Part shown: piece by piece, positions 17,372 through 25,977 of the stretch
How the letters are laid out: each line of letters opens with the position of its first letter
Position numbering within the stretch: position 1 is the stretch's first letter
Source: Natrialba aegyptia DSM 13077
GTDB taxonomy: Archaea > Halobacteriota > Halobacteria > Halobacteriales > Natrialbaceae
Reading direction: 5' to 3'
NCBI RefSeq assembly: GCF_000337535.1
Contig: NZ_AOIP01000008.1
Span: forward strand, 1-64,000
Length of the DNA: 64,000 nt
The notes under the pieces: generated by a model
The model's database searches: none
What the model saw: only the letters and a program-made list of their open reading frames with translations
Told to the model about the DNA's origin: nothing
Translations under genes and position numbers: made by a program

Positions 17372-18004
17372 TTAGGCCACCTCCACGGATGGGCCCATGG
17401 TCGTCTTTATGTAGACGGCATCGATGTTCTGGGGCCCCTTCTCGAGGTCGGCGTGCAGGCGACGCAGGATAACGTCGATGTTGTCGGCGATGTCTTCGGC
17501 GTCCATATCTTCGGCGCCGACGAGCGTGTGGAACGTCCGCCGGTCGCCGGAGCGAAGCTGCACGGTGTTCTTGAGTCGGTTGACGGTCTCGACGACGTCG
17601 TCGTCGGGCGAGAGCGGGTCCGGCATCTTCCCTCGCGGACCGAGGATAGTACCGAGATGCCGGGCGATGTCTTGCATCATCGCCTCTTCGGCGATGAAGA
17701 AGTCGGTCTCGTCCGCCATATCTTTGGCGTCGTCGTCGTCCAGATCCGCGACGTCGTCGACCGAAAGGACCTCGTCCGCAGCCTCTTCGGCGCGGACACC
17801 GGTCTCTCCTTCGGCGATAACGACGATACGCGTCTCCTGTCCGGTGCCGGACGGGAGGACGACGGACTCGTCAACACGATTCGACGGTTCGTTCAGGTCA
17901 AGGTCGCGCAGATTTATCGCGAGGTCGACCGTCTCGGTGAAGTTCCGATCGGGCGCGTCCTCGAGTGCGCGATCCACTGCGGTTTCGATATCCGAATCTG
18001 CCAT
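17372..18004 (-). CDS. rpl1: Ribosomal protein uL1
   Basis: The 210-residue protein matches archaeal L1, with [20 protein letters not shown] near the N-terminus and [11 protein letters not shown] in the middle. L1 forms the mobile stalk near the E site. It is the first gene of L1-L10-L12. A strong Shine-Dalgarno GGAGGTG precedes ATG 18004 and overlaps a leader hairpin, matching the known archaeal control in which L1 binds its own mRNA leader and stops translation of the operon. Confidence 0.97.
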   Translation of the reverse strand: MADSDIETAVDRALEDAPDRNFTETVDLAINLRDLDLNEPSNRVDESVVLPSGTGQETRIVVIAEGETGVRAEEAADEVLSVDDVADLDDDDAKDMADETDFFIAEEAMMQDIARHLGTILGPRGKMPDPLSPDDDVVETVNRLKNTVQLRSGDRRTFHTLVGAEDMDAEDIADNIDVILRRLHADLEKGPQNIDAVYIKTTMGPSVEVA

Positions 18005-18013
18005 CGTTCACCT

Positions 18014-18040
18014 CCGTAGTACGCAGGAGTGCTCCTACGG
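18014..18040 (-). promoter_or_regulatory. L1 autoregulatory leader hairpin
   Basis: On the minus strand this 27-base segment folds with a 6-bp lower stem (CCGTAG with CTACGG) and a short upper stem (GGA with TCC) separated by an asymmetric internal loop, like the L1 site in 23S rRNA. Its last bases are part of the Shine-Dalgarno of rpl1. An L1-binding leader of this kind was described for the equivalent Halobacterium operon. Confidence 0.75.
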
Positions 18041-18049
18041 GTCAGTGAA

Positions 18050-18064
18050 ACAGGCAATGCCTGT
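18050..18064. promoter_or_regulatory. 15-bp palindrome in the L1 leader
   Basis: ACAGGCA and TGCCTGT are perfect inverted arms around one base. It lies between the L1 hairpin and the likely promoter (TTTAAG near 18091-18096 on the minus strand). It could be a DNA operator or a tiny RNA hairpin; neither is proven. Confidence 0.4.
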
Positions 18065-18228
18065 CTCTGTTGAGAGAAGTGCCATGTCGAACTTAAACCC
18101 GTCGAACTGGAGTCCCGACCGGTTCAGTGTTCGACTCTCGGTCTCCGCAGAGCGTGCACCGACCAGAAGTTCTATGAAGAGTGACAGTGATGAATTCGAA
18201 TATGTGGCCAGCAGATTTATACGTGGGG

Positions 18229-18819
18229 ATGGGTGCATCCGAGTCCGGGTCCAAGTCCGCGGTCATTGAGGTGCTCACGTCGGGGGCAGCGGTTGAGGCG
18301 TATCGATCACTCGGGTCGCTCGGGCGGGTCGGGTTTCAGTTCGCCGCAACGGTCGTTCTCGCGTTGGTCGTCCTGGGATTGGTTCAGGGATACGGCACGC
18401 GGACCGTCGAAACGGCGCGACGAAGTCCCGTGATTTCGATCTGTATCGGCCTTCCGAGCGGGCTCGTCCTCGCCGGGCTCGCAAGCACCGGCTATGTTCT
18501 CGTCGGACAGAGCGTCGGGATCTTCTTTGGCATTCCACTGGTTCTCCTCGGGGGAACGACCCTCCCGATACTCCTGGTGCTCGGATTCGTTGCTGTCGGA
18601 CGGGCAACGATGGCCCGACTCGGCCGAGACCGGCTCGGCTCCGGAATTCTCGCTGGGGGAGCGCTCTGTGGCGTCGCAGGGTTCTCGATAGGGATCACCA
18701 TCCTCCTCGCTGTCCTGGTTGCCTCGCTCGGTATCGGCGCGTTCGTTCGCGTGCTGATGAGTGCCGGCGGCACGACTGCTCCGGATGAGCGCACCGTTCC
18801 GCCCGCGAACAAGATTTAA
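18229..18819 (+). CDS. Membrane protein of unknown function
   Basis: From ATG 18229 (MGASESGSK) about 196 residues, with four hydrophobic segments (roughly 38-60, 74-96, 102-124 and 140-166), Gly/Leu/Val-rich, and a polar C-terminus ending in ANKI. A TTTATAC box at 18215-18221 lies so close to this ATG that a shorter start may be used. I know no function. It is inserted, on the opposite strand, between the L1 operon and the L11 gene. Confidence 0.7.
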   Translation: MGASESGSKSAVIEVLTSGAAVEAYRSLGSLGRVGFQFAATVVLALVVLGLVQGYGTRTVETARRSPVISICIGLPSGLVLAGLASTGYVLVGQSVGIFFGIPLVLLGGTTLPILLVLGFVAVGRATMARLGRDRLGSGILAGGALCGVAGFSIGITILLAVLVASLGIGAFVRVLMSAGGTTAPDERTVPPANKI

Positions 18820-19028
18820 AAACTAATTGCCGCCTCTTTCCAGACACCTGTGTTCTGCAGCCCCATCACTTACCGCCCGCTACGGCGGTATTTCAGCTAT
18901 TTACATCCGCGACGTGGGTGGCCGTGACAGACGGGTCTCGATCCTCGATATCGACGGGTGAAAAATGAAATAACTCGTGACCACGGCCCGCCATCACGCG
19001 CCGTTATTAGCGGTCAGCGATATCCCGA

Positions 19029-19502
19029 TTAGGCGAGCGCGTCGTCGTACTCGCCGTCGTCGACTTTCGCTTTGAACTCGCGGGCGTCGACGCCTTCGAT
19101 AGTCACGCCCATGGAGGCGCAGGTGCCGACGACTTCCTTTGCAGCGTTTTTCGTATCGTACGCGAGCAGGTCGGGATGTTTCTGCTCGGCGATCGTCTTG
19201 ACCTGGTCGATCGAGAGGTCCGCGACGAAGTCCTCTTGGGGTTCGCCACTCCCTGTCTCGAAGCCAGCCTCGTCCTTGACGAGTGCCGCCGTCGGTGGGA
19301 CACCAACGTCAATTTCGAAGGAGCCGTCGTCCTCGTAGTCGACGGTGACGGGCACTTCAGTGCCGTCGAACGCTTCCGTCTGGTCGTTGATATCCTGTAC
19401 GACCGCCTGCACGTCGACGGGGGTCGGTCCGAGCTCGGGACCGAGCGGTGGGCCAGGGTTGGCCTGGCCACCCGGAACGAGCACTTCGATGGTTCCAGCC
19501 AT
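19029..19502 (-). CDS. rpl11: Ribosomal protein uL11
   Basis: From ATG 19502 the 157 residues include the N-terminal PGGQANPGPPLGPELGP loop that contacts the GTPase-associated centre and the C-terminal rRNA-binding domain (TIAEQKHPDLLAYD, CASMGVTIEGVDAREF). A TTAAAA box about 27 bases upstream suggests a separate, nearly leaderless transcript, as known for L11 in halophiles. Longer in-frame starts are rejected as Arg/Ser-rich read-through. Confidence 0.97.
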   Translation of the reverse strand: MAGTIEVLVPGGQANPGPPLGPELGPTPVDVQAVVQDINDQTEAFDGTEVPVTVDYEDDGSFEIDVGVPPTAALVKDEAGFETGSGEPQEDFVADLSIDQVKTIAEQKHPDLLAYDTKNAAKEVVGTCASMGVTIEGVDAREFKAKVDDGEYDDALA

Positions 19503-19608
19503 ACCCGTCACAACCCGTGCGCGAGTTTTAAGGGTTGCTTTTTCGGGCAGTCCTCGTCTGTGACGGTCTGACGCACGCCTCGCAGTAAACCGCGGACACG
19601 CGACGGTG

Positions 19609-19911
19609 CTACTCGACGCTCTCCGCACGCCACGCCGCGAACGACTCGAGTTCAGCCGTCTCGTCGAAGCGTTCGATACACGGAACATCGTAGGGGTGGG
19701 CGTCCTCGACGCGGGCGACGAGTTCATCGTAGGCGTCGTCGGTGGTCTTCGCGAGGAGGATGGTCTCCTCGTCGCGGTGCACGTCGCCGTCCCAGCGGTA
19801 CGTCGAGGTCGTCGAGAGTCGGTTGACGCAGGCGGCCAGGCGCTCATCGACGAGCATCTCGGCGAGTTCAGTGGCCGATTCGGGCGGTGCGGTGATGTAG
19901 ACTGTTGGCAT
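19609..19911 (-). CDS. cutA: CutA-like divalent cation tolerance protein
   Basis: The 100 residues show the CutA1 pattern: MPTVYITAPPESATELAEMLVDERLAACVN, then YRWDGDVHRDEETILLAKTT, and HPYDVPCIERF. CutA forms very stable trimers with a ferredoxin-like fold and was named from copper tolerance in E. coli; its molecular role remains unclear. It is downstream of L11 on the same strand with about 100 bp before it. Confidence 0.93.
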   Translation of the reverse strand: MPTVYITAPPESATELAEMLVDERLAACVNRLSTTSTYRWDGDVHRDEETILLAKTTDDAYDELVARVEDAHPYDVPCIERFDETAELESFAAWRAESVE

Positions 19912-20105
19912 CGAGCGTCCTGTACGGCGTCGGGATACAAAGATGGAGCCACGGAGACGGCCGGGTCGGCGCGAGAGCGACCGACGGGCATCGACGGGCG
20001 CGCTGTTCGAGTGTCCCCGAACTGAATAGCGCCCCTGGAGAACTCGCTTGCTGCTGGCTGTCGAGTGGCAGCGATCGGCTGTCGCCTTCTGCAGCCGTTT
20101 TCCCG

Positions 20106-20294
20106 TTACTCGTCTGTCGCGACCGGGTTGAAGTTCCCGTTGATGTCCCACTCGTGGAGACAGTGCGGGCTGCCGACCTGTTTTGTGCCGCTCTCGCGGG
20201 CGATCTGCCAGGCTTCGAGGTCGTCGTCCCAGTGCTCAGCGCGCCCGCACGACTCACAGATTCGTGCGGTTGGTTTTCGCAACTGTACGCTCAT
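20106..20294 (-). CDS. HEWD family small zinc-ribbon-like protein
   Basis: From ATG 20294 the 62 residues carry CESCGRAEHWDDDLEAW and the signature HEWDINGNF that gives the haloarchaeal HEWD family its name. One CxxC pair and a C..H pair could bind one zinc. Function unknown; it is one of several micro-zinc proteins in this window. Confidence 0.85.
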   Translation of the reverse strand: MSVQLRKPTARICESCGRAEHWDDDLEAWQIARESGTKQVGSPHCLHEWDINGNFNPVATDE

Positions 20295-20478
20295 GGCCGG
20301 TGATGGGAACTGGACGCACATAACAGTATGGCTGTCCGGCAAGGTCTGCCTTCGACGTTCGTGAACTCGACGCCGGGTTTCGAAATCGATCGTCACGTTT
20401 CTGATGCCGTTCCGGATACTGGAATTCCCGGATTCCATTCGGGCTCCGACACCGACCGACCGTTCGACTGTTCAACGC

Positions 20479-21990
20479 TCAGTAGACGGCGTCGACGATG
20501 TCGTCGCGAAGGTCCTCGAACTGGGCGAGATACTCCCGTCGTTCGGCGCGGAGTTCAGCGATTGCTTCGTCGTAGTCGTCGACGTGATCGGGGACGTAGT
20601 AGTCCTCGATATCGAGTTCGGGAACGGATTCGGGGATGGTCAGGTCGGTTCGGTCGTCGTCGGTCCACTCGATCGTGCCGCGGGCGGCTTCGGTGAGGAT
20701 CGTGACCGATTCGGTGACGCCGATGTCCTTGGATTGTTCACCGAGGTAGCCGGTGTTGATGACGTAACAGTCGACGTCGAGGATGTCGATCAGGTCGTGG
20801 AAGATGTTGCCCTCCTCGCCCTCGGAGCCGATGATGAACGGGTTCGTCCCGACGACGCGGATCGACTCGCCGGCCCGCGAGGGATCGCCGGCGCTGGTTT
20901 CGATCGATTCGCCGAGCATGAACGCGACGGCGGCCTGGTCGTTGCTGAGCTTCGCGACGGGGGGCATCAACGGGTTTCGGGTGATGAAAAAGACCTGGTC
21001 GATGTCGTCCAGATCGATCTCGTCGTCCGCGCTCTCGAGTTCGTCGCGGCGGACGACCGCGCGCGAGTTCGTGGTGTATCGGTCCTCGTCGAAGTGGACG
21101 GTGCCGTCGTCGTCGACGGCGACGTTCTCGAGAATGGCGGAGTCGTCGGTGGCGGCGCGGTAGAGGCCGGGCTGTTCGTCCTCGTCGAGGCCGATGGTTT
21201 TGATGAAGAGACCGGTGGCCTCGCTACCGGCGACCGAGCCGTCGGGGAGGAGCGCACAGACGTCGTCCTGGCGCATCGAGGCGTCTTCGGGGTCGTCGAG
21301 CCAGCAGCCGTGGGAGGTAAGCGTCGACTTGCCGGTCGCGGAGAGGCCCATGAACGCCTGGCCGACGCTCTGGAGGTCGCCGTCTTCGTCGCGAACGCGA
21401 ACGTGCTTGCTGCCGGCGTGAAGGCCGAGCCCGCCCTGTTGTTTGATCCGGTACATGAACAGGCGGAGGAACGACTTCTTGGCCTCGCCGATGTAATCGG
21501 TTCCGAGAACGGCGGTAAAGCCGATTTCGGGGAGGACGCGGATCGCTCGCTCCTCGTAGTCCGGCAGGTGGACGGTGTACAGATCGGGCTCGCGCCCATC
21601 GGACGGCTCGAATAAGTTTGCCCAGCCCAGTGCGAGACGGGCGTGTTCGACGGGGACGAACAGTCGGCAACAGAAGGTCGCTTCCGGATGTCGCCCCATC
21701 AGCCGGTCGACACAGACCAGTTCGCGCTCACCCGCGAGTTCGACTGCATCCTCGACGAGCGCGTCGTCGGCCGCGGTGAACTCGTGGTCGACGGCGTTTT
21801 TCGTCCGGTCTGCGCTCCGCGAGCGGACGTCGCTGACGTAGGATGGCGATCCGAACTCGGTGGTCGTCTCTTGGTGGGAGGCGAGGTCGCGAAGTTCGGT
21901 GAGCGATGGATTGTGCCGAACGTTCGACGCTGTTACTGGGTCGGGAAGCTGTTGATCCAGCGGACGGGGTTCCGTCCCGGTTTCGGACAT
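20479..21990 (-). CDS. pckA: Phosphoenolpyruvate carboxykinase (ATP)
   Basis: From ATG 21990 (MSETGTEPRPL) the 503 residues include the kinase-1a P-loop GLSATGKST, the ARGTIEW end, and FLRLFMYRIKQQGGLGLHAGSK. It converts oxaloacetate plus ATP to phosphoenolpyruvate, CO2 and ADP, the entry to gluconeogenesis, in the cytosol. ATP-type enzyme is inferred from the P-loop family and length (GTP-type enzymes are about 600 residues). Single gene, with a 336-bp AT-richer region upstream that probably holds its control. Confidence 0.93.
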   Translation of the reverse strand: MSETGTEPRPLDQQLPDPVTASNVRHNPSLTELRDLASHQETTTEFGSPSYVSDVRSRSADRTKNAVDHEFTAADDALVEDAVELAGERELVCVDRLMGRHPEATFCCRLFVPVEHARLALGWANLFEPSDGREPDLYTVHLPDYEERAIRVLPEIGFTAVLGTDYIGEAKKSFLRLFMYRIKQQGGLGLHAGSKHVRVRDEDGDLQSVGQAFMGLSATGKSTLTSHGCWLDDPEDASMRQDDVCALLPDGSVAGSEATGLFIKTIGLDEDEQPGLYRAATDDSAILENVAVDDDGTVHFDEDRYTTNSRAVVRRDELESADDEIDLDDIDQVFFITRNPLMPPVAKLSNDQAAVAFMLGESIETSAGDPSRAGESIRVVGTNPFIIGSEGEEGNIFHDLIDILDVDCYVINTGYLGEQSKDIGVTESVTILTEAARGTIEWTDDDRTDLTIPESVPELDIEDYYVPDHVDDYDEAIAELRAERREYLAQFEDLRDDIVDAVY

Positions 21991-22332
21991 ATACATAACC
22001 CACCATCATCCTGATGTATAAACGTGGAGGATTTTGCGCTGAGTGTGTCATGACTTCCCGAACCGGGATTCAGTGTTTGGTGTCTCATACGTCTCTACGA
22101 CCGATATATAGTCGCTCCCTTCCTAGCGTTATAATCATCTGATATCAGAGGTGTTCCGATGAGAACTCACATCAGAAATAATTCTAACTCCGAGGGAAAG
22201 ACGTGCCGTTGTTTCGCGGTCTGCTGTGTTTTCCTCGGCAGTAACCCGTGCGTTCTAGCCTGTGGTGAGTTGTCAACCACCAACTGAAACTAATGGGCAT
22301 ACATAAACGATAGTATCTCGTTACTACGCGCG
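21991..22332. other. Intergenic region between pckA and the MOSC gene
   Basis: About 340 bp, clearly AT-richer than its surroundings. It holds TATA-like boxes at 22105-22111 (ATATATAG) and 22129-22135 (TTATAAT), a CTGATATCAG palindrome near 22138-22147, and one possible 42-codon cysteine-rich ORF. I see no RNA gene. Confidence 0.6.
22159..22287 (+). CDS. Possible 42-residue cysteine-rich micro-protein
   Basis: ATG 22159 to TGA 22287, with a TTATAAT box centred 27 bases upstream, which suits a leaderless transcript. Six cysteines (CRC, CC, PC, AC) lie in 42 residues. Codon use is AT-rich and not haloarchaeal-like, so it may be foreign or merely open by chance. Confidence 0.25.
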   Translation: MRTHIRNNSNSEGKTCRCFAVCCVFLGSNPCVLACGELSTTN

Positions 22333-23205
22333 ATGGCCTCCCTGGATCGAATCCGTATTCACCCGATCAAGTCCCTCGATGCAGTGACGCTTCAGACAGC
22401 CACAATTCAGACTGGGGGTGGTCTGGCGTGGGATCGGCGCTACGCGATCGTCAAGCGAAACGGTGAGAACGAACCCCTCGACGATACGCCACCGATTTCG
22501 AGTTCGGATCACGCTCTGCAGGCAAGCGATACCTACGTCAACGGCAAGCGCGAACCGGCGGTTCACGGACTGCACATTGAGTACGATCTCGAGCGCGAGA
22601 CGGTGTCGCTCTCGGATACAGGCGACCCGCCTGCAGACGGCGATACGTTTCACCTCGAACTCGACCGGGACTGTCTCGCCTCGTGGCTCTCCGAGTATCT
22701 CGGCTATCCCGTTGAACTCGTTCGCAACGAGGCGGGCGGATTTCCGGACGATACGGACGCGTCCGGCCCGACCGTAATCGCCAGGGCGACGCTCGAGACG
22801 GTTGCATCGTGGTACGACGATATCGATTCGGCGGAGCTGTGTCGTCGGCTTCGGCCGAACCTCGTGGTCGAGGGCGTTCCGGCGTTCTGGGAGGACCGCC
22901 TCTACGGCCCTCCCGGACAGGGAGTTTCGTTCACTATCGGCGCAGCCACGTTCCAGGGGATCAACCCATGCCAGCGGTGCGTGGTTCCGACGCGAAACCC
23001 CGACACCGGCGAGCAGACCGACGGGTTTCGAGAGACCTTCATCGAGCGCCGCCGGGAGACGCTGCCGGACTGGGCGAGCGAGGAGTGGTTCGATCACTAC
23101 TTCCGGTTGATGGTCAACACGACCGTCTCCGAGTCGTCGTGGGGAACAGCGATCGAGACCGGGGACGCGGTTTCGGTCGGTGAGCGACAGCGCGTTCCGC
23201 AGTAA
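22333..23205 (+). CDS. MOSC domain protein (mARC/YcbX-like)
   Basis: The 290 residues begin with the MOSC N-terminal beta-barrel (DRIRIHPIKSLDAVTLQTA) and contain the MOSC core with GINPCQRCVVPTRNPDTG; the conserved cysteine there ligates molybdenum in mARC/YcbX enzymes. These reduce N-hydroxylated compounds using a ferredoxin-like electron source. No fused ferredoxin domain is present (YcbX has one), so it needs an external donor. It reads in the same direction as the following actin-like gene, 81 bp apart. Confidence 0.9.
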   Translation: MASLDRIRIHPIKSLDAVTLQTATIQTGGGLAWDRRYAIVKRNGENEPLDDTPPISSSDHALQASDTYVNGKREPAVHGLHIEYDLERETVSLSDTGDPPADGDTFHLELDRDCLASWLSEYLGYPVELVRNEAGGFPDDTDASGPTVIARATLETVASWYDDIDSAELCRRLRPNLVVEGVPAFWEDRLYGPPGQGVSFTIGAATFQGINPCQRCVVPTRNPDTGEQTDGFRETFIERRRETLPDWASEEWFDHYFRLMVNTTVSESSWGTAIETGDAVSVGERQRVPQ

Positions 23206-23286
23206 CTCCGTCAGCAGCCCCGCGCCCGTTTTCACATCTGGTACTCACGGGCAAAGTACCAAGAGTAACCCCTGGGTTGTCGTCGC

Positions 23287-25941
23287 ATGGACTACGGTCT
23301 CGATATCGGTGCGGACGCGATCCGACTGGCGAGCGGCCAGCCTGCCTCACCGTCCGTCGCGTCGACACCCGCACTCGTGCTTGCGACCTCAGCACTCGAA
23401 GCGACGCCGCCAGCGGGCGATGCTGAACTCGTCGAAACCGCTGACGCGGCGTATCGCGTCGGCTCGGACGCACTCGCGGCGGCGGAGGCGGAAGACGACG
23501 AACCCGAGTCGCTGTTCCGGAACGGCGTGCTCCCGCCTGCTCCTCACGGCGACGCCGCGTTTGCCGCACTCGTTGAGAGCGTCTTCGCCGAGCAGGAGAC
23601 CCAGGGGCAGGCACAGGCACAGTCGGCCGAAACCGGCGGTCGACTCTATTACACGATACCGGGTACGCTCGTCGACGCCGGCGCACCGACCGACGCCCAC
23701 CGAGAGACCGTCGCCTCGACGCTCGAAACTGTCGTGAATCGTCACGGTGACGAGAACAAGAATGAGAGCGAGAGCGGAGGCGGGGACAGGAACGAGGACG
23801 AGTTCGGTGTCGGTGTGACGCCGATCAGCCGGGGCTTTGCGGTCGTCTACGACCAGTTCGCTGCGGACAACTACACCGGACTCGGCATCTGTCTGGGACC
23901 GCAGACGACGAGCGTCGCGCTGGCGTACTACGGCGTCCCGGTCCTCGCGTTCGCCGTTCCGCGGGGCACCGACTGGATCGTCGACCGGGCGGCCGATGAA
24001 ACCGGTCACACACCCGAACGGGTCCACAGCGTGCTCGAAACGTTCGAACTCGACCCCGACGCGGACACCGGCCCGATCGAGCGTGCACTCGCCGCGGCGT
24101 TCGACGACCTCGTCGGTGAACTCGGCGACGCACTCGGTGTGCAGGCGACCGAGGCCGACCTTCAGCGGGGCGTCGCCGTGCCGATCGCAGTCGCAGGCTC
24201 AGGTGCCGTCGAAGGGCTCGAGTTCCTGCTGGGCGGTCGATTCGATGCGGCGGGACTGCCGCTCTCGATCCGCGGCGTGCGACTCGCCGACGATCCCGAG
24301 TCGAGCCCGGCGCGCGGCGCGCTCGCAGCCGCTGCGGACGAAGTCGAGCCCTACGAGGACGTAATCTGGGACGATGGGCCGAAGGACGGACCGTCGGCCG
24401 AGGTCCCAGAAAGCGAGCGCACAGCGCCGGCGGCACAGGCCGATGACGCGACGCTGTCGTTCGACGATACGGGCACCGATAGCGCCGCCGTCGGAGATGC
24501 CGCGGACGCCGCTATCGACACCCTGTTCGACCGACTCGCGAACCGGGACGACGAGATTCAAGGCCTCACGGCCGACCTCGAAGGGCTCGAAACCACCGTC
24601 GAAATCGAACTTGAGCGCGTCCGGGAGCGCATCGACGACCTCGAAGCCGCGAGTGACGACCGCGCCGAGGCGGACACCGTCGCCGCCCTCGAATCGACAG
24701 TAGAATCGCTCTCCGAGCGTGCCTCGGACCGCGAAGACGAGATCGACACCGCGCTCGAAACCGCCGAAACGCGCGTGGACGGCGTCGCCGGTCGGCTCGA
24801 AGAACAGGCGACCCGACTCGACGCCGTTTCCGGACGGATCGAAGAACTCTCGGCCCGTACCGACTCGCGCATCGACGACGCCGACGCTGCGCGCGATGAA
24901 CTCGCCGCGGACCTCGACGCGATCGAAGAGCAACTCGCGGAGACGACGGCGGCGCTCGAAACGGATCGTGACTCCCTCGAGACGCTCGAAGCAACGGTCG
25001 ACCGACTCGAAGCGGACACGTCGACGACGGCTCTCGACGACCTCGAAGCCCGCGTCGACGAGTGCAGAACCGATCTCGACGACCATCGGGAGCGCGTCGA
25101 CGACCTGGACGAGACTCTCGAGACAACGACGACGGCCCTCGGTGCAGTCGAAACCAGGACCGACGACATCGCGGCCGATACCGACCGCCTCGCAGACGAG
25201 TTCACCGCACTTGCCGATCGCTGTCCGGAGGGTGAACTCGCAACCCGCAGCGCAGTTACGGCGCTCGAAGACGAACTCGAATCCGTTCGGACGACTTTCG
25301 AAGAGCTCGAGGAACTCGAGGATCGCGTCGCAGCGGCCGAAGCGGCCAGCGAAACCGTAGACGCGGCGTTCGAGGACCGACTCGCGGCCCTGGCCGACCG
25401 ACTCGACGCGATCGACGAGCGAGTGACCGACTCCAGCGACCGCCTCGAATCCGTCGCCGCCGACGCGGATTCCGTCGAAGCGGACGTGACGGGCGTTACC
25501 GATGACGTAGACGACATTGAGAGTGACCTCGAGACGCTCTCGGCTGCCGTCGAATCCACCCCTGACGCCGCAACGGTCGACGACCTCGCCGCTGAGACGG
25601 ACCGGGTAGCCGCCGATATCGACGCGGTCCGCGAAACCGTCTCGGCAGTCGACTCCGAGCAGACCGCACTCGAGGAGCGACTCGACGAACTGAACACCGC
25701 CCTCGAGGACACCGTGAGCCGAGACGAGTTCGCCGCGCTCCGTTCGGAACTCGAAGACCGCGAGGAACGGGCGCCGTCGCCGAGTTCACTCGGCGGCCCG
25801 CTGCTCGCCGGTGGCGGCGGCGCTGGCGTCGTCGCTGGCGCGCTCGTCGCACTCGCGGTACCCGGAACGGGCGGGGTCGGCGTCGCCGCAGCCGCGATCG
25901 GTGTCGCGTTGCTCGCGGCCGCCGTCGCGGTGACTCGGTAG
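23287..25941 (+). CDS. Actin-like (ASKHA) domain fused to long coiled coil and C-terminal membrane hairpin
   Basis: 884 residues in three parts. Residues 1-340 look like an actin/Hsp70-fold domain: phosphate-1 strand YGLDIGADAIRLAS (3-16), phosphate-2-like ICLGPQTTSVALAYYG (201-216), and adenosine-loop-like VAGSGAVEGLEFLLGG (302-317). The phosphate-2 aspartate is replaced by Cys, so ATP hydrolysis is uncertain. A charged insertion lies at 153-173. After a disordered linker (340-405), residues 410-825 form an almost unbroken Glu/Asp/Leu/Arg coiled coil. The last 45 residues form two Gly/Ala/Val membrane segments. The protein should be anchored in the membrane facing the cytosol. Actin homologues (salactin, volactin) shape haloarchaeal cells; relation to them is not shown. 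No partner gene adjoins. Confidence 0.75.
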   Translation: MDYGLDIGADAIRLASGQPASPSVASTPALVLATSALEATPPAGDAELVETADAAYRVGSDALAAAEAEDDEPESLFRNGVLPPAPHGDAAFAALVESVFAEQETQGQAQAQSAETGGRLYYTIPGTLVDAGAPTDAHRETVASTLETVVNRHGDENKNESESGGGDRNEDEFGVGVTPISRGFAVVYDQFAADNYTGLGICLGPQTTSVALAYYGVPVLAFAVPRGTDWIVDRAADETGHTPERVHSVLETFELDPDADTGPIERALAAAFDDLVGELGDALGVQATEADLQRGVAVPIAVAGSGAVEGLEFLLGGRFDAAGLPLSIRGVRLADDPESSPARGALAAAADEVEPYEDVIWDDGPKDGPSAEVPESERTAPAAQADDATLSFDDTGTDSAAVGDAADAAIDTLFDRLANRDDEIQGLTADLEGLETTVEIELERVRERIDDLEAASDDRAEADTVAALESTVESLSERASDREDEIDTALETAETRVDGVAGRLEEQATRLDAVSGRIEELSARTDSRIDDADAARDELAADLDAIEEQLAETTAALETDRDSLETLEATVDRLEADTSTTALDDLEARVDECRTDLDDHRERVDDLDETLETTTTALGAVETRTDDIAADTDRLADEFTALADRCPEGELATRSAVTALEDELESVRTTFEELEELEDRVAAAEAASETVDAAFEDRLAALADRLDAIDERVTDSSDRLESVAADADSVEADVTGVTDDVDDIESDLETLSAAVESTPDAATVDDLAAETDRVAADIDAVRETVSAVDSEQTALEERLDELNTALEDTVSRDEFAALRSELEDREERAPSPSSLGGPLLAGGGGAGVVAGALVALAVPGTGGVGVAAAAIGVALLAAAVAVTR

Positions 25942-25977
25942 ACGGCTCCCGTTCCGGCTGCGGGTGGTCGCTTCCTC

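Noticed and set aside
18035-18238. A 67-codon minus-strand frame in the L1 leader
   Set aside because: It covers the L1 leader hairpin and promoter, and its composition is poor.
20404-21615. A 403-codon plus-strand frame opposite pckA
   Set aside because: It is the complement of the PEP carboxykinase frame, which has the P-loop and catalytic motifs.
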